From NCBI GenBank assembly GCA_964361075.1, contig CAYHZL010000220.1:1-5488 (forward strand): a DNA stretch of 5,488 bases, in the 5' to 3' direction. This document shows positions 4,362 to 5,488 of this stretch, one piece after another; position 1 is the stretch's first letter, and each line of letters begins with the position of its first letter. The DNA comes from CAYHZL01 sp964361075 (lineage in GTDB: Bacteria > Bacteroidota > Ignavibacteria > UBA10030 > UBA8401). Both the position numbers and the translations under genes were made by a program. Under the pieces are notes generated by a model. It searched no databases, had not been told where the DNA came from, and saw nothing but the letters and a program-made list of their open reading frames with translations.

Positions 4362-5488
4362 ATGAAGTTCCTTTCTTCTATTCGTACAAAATTAACAGTG
4401 TGGTATACTCTGATCGTTGGCGCAACGTTATTCGGTTTTGGTGTAACGTCGTACTATTACATGGAAGAAAAACTTCTCACCAGTCTCGACTATTCTCTTC
4501 GCAATGAGGTTGTTTGGTTGAAAAATTTTATCGAGCCGCAAGCGCGTAAGGTGAAGCTGAAAAAACATCGCACGATAAAACCGGCGCCGGTTGAAAAGAA
4601 AAATGATGTAAAAAAAATTCGGCGCAAGAACGAAGTTGATGTTGTGGAAAGTGATTCGACTGAATCTGAAGAAGTTGATAAAATATGGAATCAGATTTAT
4701 GAACACGCACTGATAAGCCCAAAAAAACAAATCATTCAAATCCGCGACCGTAACGGAGATATACTTTACAAACTCAACAGTCTCGAAAAAGAAGATTTGG
4801 TCTTCGACGATATTCCGTATAACACCACCAAACTCGTTACTATTTATGATTCGCAAGGTCAACCTCTTCGTCTCGCGGTAACGCAAAATGCAATTGCAAA
4901 AATTTACGTTGCGTACCCCGAATCAGAAGTGTACGAAGTGCTCGGCAATCTTTTTTTCTTATTCCTGTATCTTTTTCCAATCGCACTGCTAGTTTCAATT
5001 CTCGGCGGATGGTTTCTTGCTAACCGTTCCTTACAACCGGTTGATAGTATCACCAACACAGCGCGTGCAATTACGGCACAACATCTCGATCAGCGCATCA
5101 ACCACAGCGGTGTTGATGATGAACTCGGCAGATTGGTTTCAACATTTAACGAAATGATCAGCCGCTTGCAAAGTTCGTTCACGCAAATTCAGCAGTTCTC
5201 CATTGATGCATCGCATGAACTTCGAACACCGCTCACAATTATGCGCGGTGAAATTGAACTTGCACTTCGTTCAAAACAAACAAGTGAAGAATATCGTCGT
5301 GTCCTTACCAGCGCAATCGAAGAAATTCTTCGCATGACATCAATCATCGAAAATCTTCTTATGCTTGCCAAAGCTGATGTTGGCAGAGCATCGCTTCATT
5401 TTGAAAAAGTGAATCTTACTTCACTTGTAAGAGAATTGTATGAAGACAGCGTAATGCTTGCGGAACGAAAACGGATACACGTTTCGCT
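4362..5488 (+). CDS. Membrane sensor histidine kinase (partial, ATPase domain beyond right edge)
   Basis: Sensor kinase partner of the preceding regulator: it autophosphorylates a histidine and passes the phosphate to D58 of the regulator. The frame is open from the ATG at 4362 to the edge (375 codons plus two bases), so the start is certain and the C-terminal catalytic ATPase domain is missing. Order of parts: first membrane helix about 12-33, extracytoplasmic domain about 34-193, second helix about 194-220, HAMP linker about 220-272 (starting NRSLQPVDSITNTA), then the dimerisation domain with SIDASHELRTPL and phosphoacceptor H285, continuing to NLLMLAKAD (331-339). The sensor region is odd. 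Residues 62-90 are rich in lysine and arginine, and 91-106 are rich in aspartate, glutamate and serine, suggesting a disordered, charge-split insertion. Only one base separates it from the regulator. The overall layout resembles CusS/heavy-metal-type kinases, but no metal-binding motif is evident and the stimulus is unknown. Confidence 0.94.
   Translation, partial: MKFLSSIRTKLTVWYTLIVGATLFGFGVTSYYYMEEKLLTSLDYSLRNEVVWLKNFIEPQARKVKLKKHRTIKPAPVEKKNDVKKIRRKNEVDVVESDSTESEEVDKIWNQIYEHALISPKKQIIQIRDRNGDILYKLNSLEKEDLVFDDIPYNTTKLVTIYDSQGQPLRLAVTQNAIAKIYVAYPESEVYEVLGNLFFLFLYLFPIALLVSILGGWFLANRSLQPVDSITNTARAITAQHLDQRINHSGVDDELGRLVSTFNEMISRLQSSFTQIQQFSIDASHELRTPLTIMRGEIELALRSKQTSEEYRRVLTSAIEEILRMTSIIENLLMLAKADVGRASLHFEKVNLTSLVRELYEDSVMLAERKRIHVS

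Noticed and set aside
4428..4886. 152-codon minus-strand frame opposite the kinase sensor domain
   Set aside because: It is antisense to a continuous kinase frame and its length reflects the base composition of the charged segment; no domain recognised.

Overview
The window comes from an AT-leaning Gram-negative-type bacterium. The periplasmic proteins, the weak or purine-rich Shine-Dalgarno sites, the relaxed lipobox, a dispersed palindromic repeat and an inverted-repeat-bounded GxxExxY gene all fit the Bacteroidota/Chlorobiota/Ignavibacteriota side of the tree. That placement is an inference: there is no rRNA or other phylogenetic marker here.

Left part (1-1611, minus strand). A lipoprotein of the TatT family (TPR-like partner of TRAP transporters) is followed 32 bases later by a DctP-type TRAP substrate-binding protein that runs off the left edge. 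This gene order is the one known for the Treponema pallidum Tp0957-Tp0956 pair, so the two genes are read as the periplasmic part of a TPR-protein-associated TRAP transporter. The membrane subunits (Q and M) should lie beyond position 1. The binding protein was translated by hand because its reading frame is open at the edge. It has a tryptophan where typical DctP proteins carry the ligand-binding arginine. Its signal peptide is encoded by a 7-base tandem repeat, a unit that is not a multiple of three.

Middle (1612-3300). A divergent intergenic region holds a 118-base palindromic repeat of a dispersed type and smaller dyads. It leads into a complete PhoD-like phosphodiesterase/alkaline phosphatase with a Sec-type signal peptide.

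Right-middle (3301-3667). About 300 bases are bounded by 40-base imperfect inverted repeats, each made of four ACNGAT-type hexamers spaced 9, 9 and 10 bases apart. Between them is a 74-codon GxxExxY gene that keeps both ends of the family but lacks its middle, including the PD-(D/E)XK nuclease core. It looks like an in-frame internal-deletion relic of a mobile or repeat-associated cassette, and it sits directly in front of the next operon.

Right part (3668-5488). A two-component pair, an OmpR/PhoB-class response regulator and a membrane histidine kinase (cut by the right edge), is separated by one base. The kinase has a large extracytoplasmic domain with an unusual basic-then-acidic segment. 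The signal sensed is not evident.

The TRAP pair, the phosphatase and the two-component system do not form one obvious pathway. The strongest non-routine signals are the GxxExxY relic with its iterated inverted repeats, the atypical TRAP binding protein, and the 7-base repeat in its signal-peptide codons.
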